Assembly (NCBI RefSeq): GCF_021545845.1
Contig: NZ_CP088923.1
Coordinates: 2,852,001 to 2,916,000, forward strand
Source: Rhodanobacter thiooxydans
GTDB taxonomy: Bacteria; Pseudomonadota; Gammaproteobacteria; Xanthomonadales; Rhodanobacteraceae
Direction: 5' to 3'
DNA: 64,000 nucleotides
Shown: positions 62,216 through 64,000 of the stretch, one piece after another
Position numbering within the stretch: position 1 is the stretch's first letter
Layout of the letters: each line of letters opens with the position of its first letter
Notes under the pieces: generated by a model
Seen by the model: the letters and a program-made list of their open reading frames with translations, nothing else
What the model was told of the DNA's origin: nothing
Database searches by the model: none
Translations under genes and position numbers: made by a program

Positions 62216-62550
62216 GGGCCGGCGAACGCCGCGAGCAAGCCCGCGGGCACGCGGTCGTGGCGCATGCCGCGCGCCGGGAAAGCTCCCGGCAACATGAAGC
62301 CGCCGCGGCCTTCCGCCTGCCATTCCGCGTAGGCCCCGCGCAGGAACGCCAGGTAGTTCGCATCGTGTACGCGGGCGAGCACGGCATCGTCGTACCCGCG
62401 CGGCGCTTCCACCGCCCAGCCCGCGCGCGCGATCGCCGCCAGGATGTGGTCGACCCGCGCCGGCATCTCGAAGCACGGCACCAGCTCGCCGCAGTGCAGT
62501 TCCATACCGCCGTCATGCAAAGCGTGCAGCGGTGAATGGATCGTCTTCAT
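62212..62550 (-). pseudogene. Truncated histone-deacetylase-like (acetylpolyamine amidohydrolase) gene
   Basis: 112 codons from the ATG at 62550, preceded by GAGGAT. The text (MKTIHSPLHALHDGGMELH, PARVDHILAAIARAGW, DAVLARVHDANYLAFLR) is the N-terminal third of a class II deacetylase-like enzyme; the usual length is about 340. All catalytic His and Asp residues lie in the missing part. It runs directly into the FUSC gene with an ATGA overlap, so a deletion has probably joined them. Confidence 0.75.
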
Positions 62551-62776
62551 CGAATCCTCGTGGCGAAACGGGCGGGATGCATCGTTCCACAACCGGCTCC
62601 GCCAGGAACAGCCTCCGGCCCCCATGCTCCATTCCGATAATGGCCACGGCAAAGGCGACCGTCACGCGAAACGCCTGTGCGGCAAGGTTCCCTCATCGCC
62701 GGCGCCAGCAGGGCGACACGCGGCCGCGGCGTGGCTGTGCCAACCGGTGAAACACGCCTGAGCCACTCCGCCGCGT

Positions 62777-64000
62777 TCAGTCGTTCGTCTTGCGGCCCCT
62801 GGGCACGGTGAGCACGATCGAGACGATCGCCGCCACCACCATCAGCACGTTGAAACCCAGCGCCACGAAGGCGGCTTCGCGCACCGCCAGGTTGTCCTGG
62901 CGGCCGGCGAAAGTGATCACGCCTTCCAGCCAGCGCACGCTGCCGCTGTCGCCCGCCAGCGCGGTGAACACGGCGGCGGAGATCGCCACGCCGAAGGCGG
63001 CGCCCAGCGACGAGGCCATCTTGTAGATGCCCGAGCCCGAACCGCCCTGCGCCGCCGGCAGGTTGGACAGCGCAGCGTCGGTGGAGGGCGTGGCGTAGAA
63101 CGCCAGGCCCAGGCCGAACAGTGTGTAGCCGATCATCGCCAGCACCTTGTACTGCCCCAGCAGCAGTTGCGTGGGCATCAGCAACGCGATCGCCACGCCG
63201 GTGATCAGGCAGCCCCAGATCATCGGCTTGCGCGGGCCGAAGCGCTGCAGCAGCTTCTCGCCCACGCGGATGAAGGCGATGATCGCGATCGCATAGCCCA
63301 GCGTCAGCATGCCCGCCTGCTGCGCATTCATGCCGCCGCCCAGCTGCACCAGCTGCAGCGAGACGATCAGCGTGCCGGCGGTGGCGTTGATCAGGAAATT
63401 GGAAATCGTGGCGCCGGTGTAGGTCGGGTTGCCGAACAACCGGAAATCGAAGAACGCATTGGCCGAGCGCCGCTCGATCAGCACGAACAGCACGCCGAAT
63501 ACCAGCGTCGCAGCGATCAACCCGAGCACCGACGGGCTGGCCCAACCCAGCGTGTTGCCCTGTGTCACCAATACCTGCAGCGCCAGCATCGCCACCATGA
63601 AGGCCAGCACCCCGGGCAGGTCGAACTTGTAGTCGCCGTGGGTCTCGGCCTTGTTCTCCGGCGTGCCGCGCATCAGCCACAGGCCGAGCACGTTGACTGC
63701 GATCGCCAGCCAGAAGATCGAACGCCAGCCCAGGTTCTGCGACATCAAGCCACCGACCAGCGAGCACAGCCCGCCGCCGCCCCACGAGCCGATCGACCAC
63801 AGCGACACCGCACGCTGGCGCGCGGCGCCATCCCAGTACGCCTTCACCAGTGCCAGGCTGGCCGGCATCACGCAGGCCGCCGACAGCCCCTGCAGCGCGC
63901 GCCCCGCCAGCAGCACCGGCGCGGCCATCGCACCGGTGGGCGTGATCGCCACCAGCAGCGAGCCGGCGATGCTCAGGTAGAAACCGATGCGGGTGATCCG
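62777..64000 (-). CDS. MFS drug-efflux transporter, DHA2 family, C-terminal part
   Basis: The frame is open to the right edge; 407 codons are visible and the N-terminus lies outside. Helices from RITRIGFYLSIAGSLL onward, with RALQGLSAACVMPASLAL (the DHA family motif C region), GTPENKAETHGD (central loop) and SNFLINATAGTLIVSLQL, fit a 14-helix EmrB/QacA-type exporter. Partner genes, if any, would lie to the right. Confidence 0.87.
   Translation of the reverse strand, partial: RITRIGFYLSIAGSLLVAITPTGAMAAPVLLAGRALQGLSAACVMPASLALVKAYWDGAARQRAVSLWSIGSWGGGGLCSLVGGLMSQNLGWRSIFWLAIAVNVLGLWLMRGTPENKAETHGDYKFDLPGVLAFMVAMLALQVLVTQGNTLGWASPSVLGLIAATLVFGVLFVLIERRSANAFFDFRLFGNPTYTGATISNFLINATAGTLIVSLQLVQLGGGMNAQQAGMLTLGYAIAIIAFIRVGEKLLQRFGPRKPMIWGCLITGVAIALLMPTQLLLGQYKVLAMIGYTLFGLGLAFYATPSTDAALSNLPAAQGGSGSGIYKMASSLGAAFGVAISAAVFTALAGDSGSVRWLEGVITFAGRQDNLAVREAAFVALGFNVLMVVAAIVSIVLTVPRGRKTND

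Overview
This window looks like a chromosome segment of a high-GC gammaproteobacterium of the Xanthomonadales, most likely Rhodanobacteraceae (Rhodanobacter or Dyella type). The evidence is the secreted peptidases, a UbiM-like hydroxylase, a compact ba3-type oxidase, an integron-cassette remnant with Xanthomonas-like attC structure, and the codon use. This is inference from family recognition; no database search was run. No rRNA, tRNA, CRISPR array or phage was found.

Layout. 1-8 kb: four exported peptidases (an M28 gene cut by the window edge, then S9, M14 and M28). 8-13.9 kb, minus strand: the most notable locus. It reads, in transcription order, a tetrapyrrole-methylase-fold enzyme resembling borosin peptide alpha-N-methyltransferases, two small precursor-like peptides, a TPR-GGDEF diguanylate cyclase, a third precursor-like peptide and a second TPR-GGDEF. 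13.9-16.1 kb: a slipin/NfeD pair. 16-31 kb: housekeeping and transport genes (cupin, ThpR, ABC exporter, CPA1 antiporter, lipocalin, fused osmoprotectant importer, PhnA, EamA). They are interrupted by a 252-bp MITE-like element, a frameshifted LigT-like gene, a decayed gene-cassette and a heavily damaged exported-protein gene. 31-38 kb: acyl-CoA dehydrogenase, OsmC, a four-gene ba3 oxidase/SCO operon, and azlCD. 38-42 kb: a MarR-controlled FUSC/DUF1656/HlyD efflux operon. 42-46 kb: UbiM-like hydroxylase, then a divergent pair around a perfect FNR/ANR-type box, and an amino acid permease. 46.1-47.0 kb: two low-GC cassettes with an attC site and no integrase. 47-54 kb: a diguanylate cyclase, MFS transporter, protoglobin plus thioredoxin-fold pair facing an HxlR regulator, a graveyard of GST and sigma-factor fragments, and an FMN reductase. 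54-64 kb: methyltransferase, M61 peptidase, two convergent paralogues of unknown function, a periplasmic peroxiredoxin, a large secreted protein, a truncated deacetylase-like gene next to a FUSC protein, and an MFS transporter cut by the right edge.

How it may work together. The candidate new system is at 8081-13870. The three small proteins share an N-terminal helical leader that resembles the borosin binding domain of split borosins, then a short Cys- and Pro-containing segment and an acidic tail. Two of them sit directly upstream of diguanylate cyclases whose TPR sensor halves are predicted to be periplasmic. One reading is that alpha-N-methylated peptides, or their processed products, are ligands for the TPR sensors and so tune c-di-GMP. 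The fold and context are visible in the sequence; the signalling link is a hypothesis.

Several genes are broken by single-base changes in C runs or by deletions. Some may be assembly errors, so the raw reads matter for those calls.
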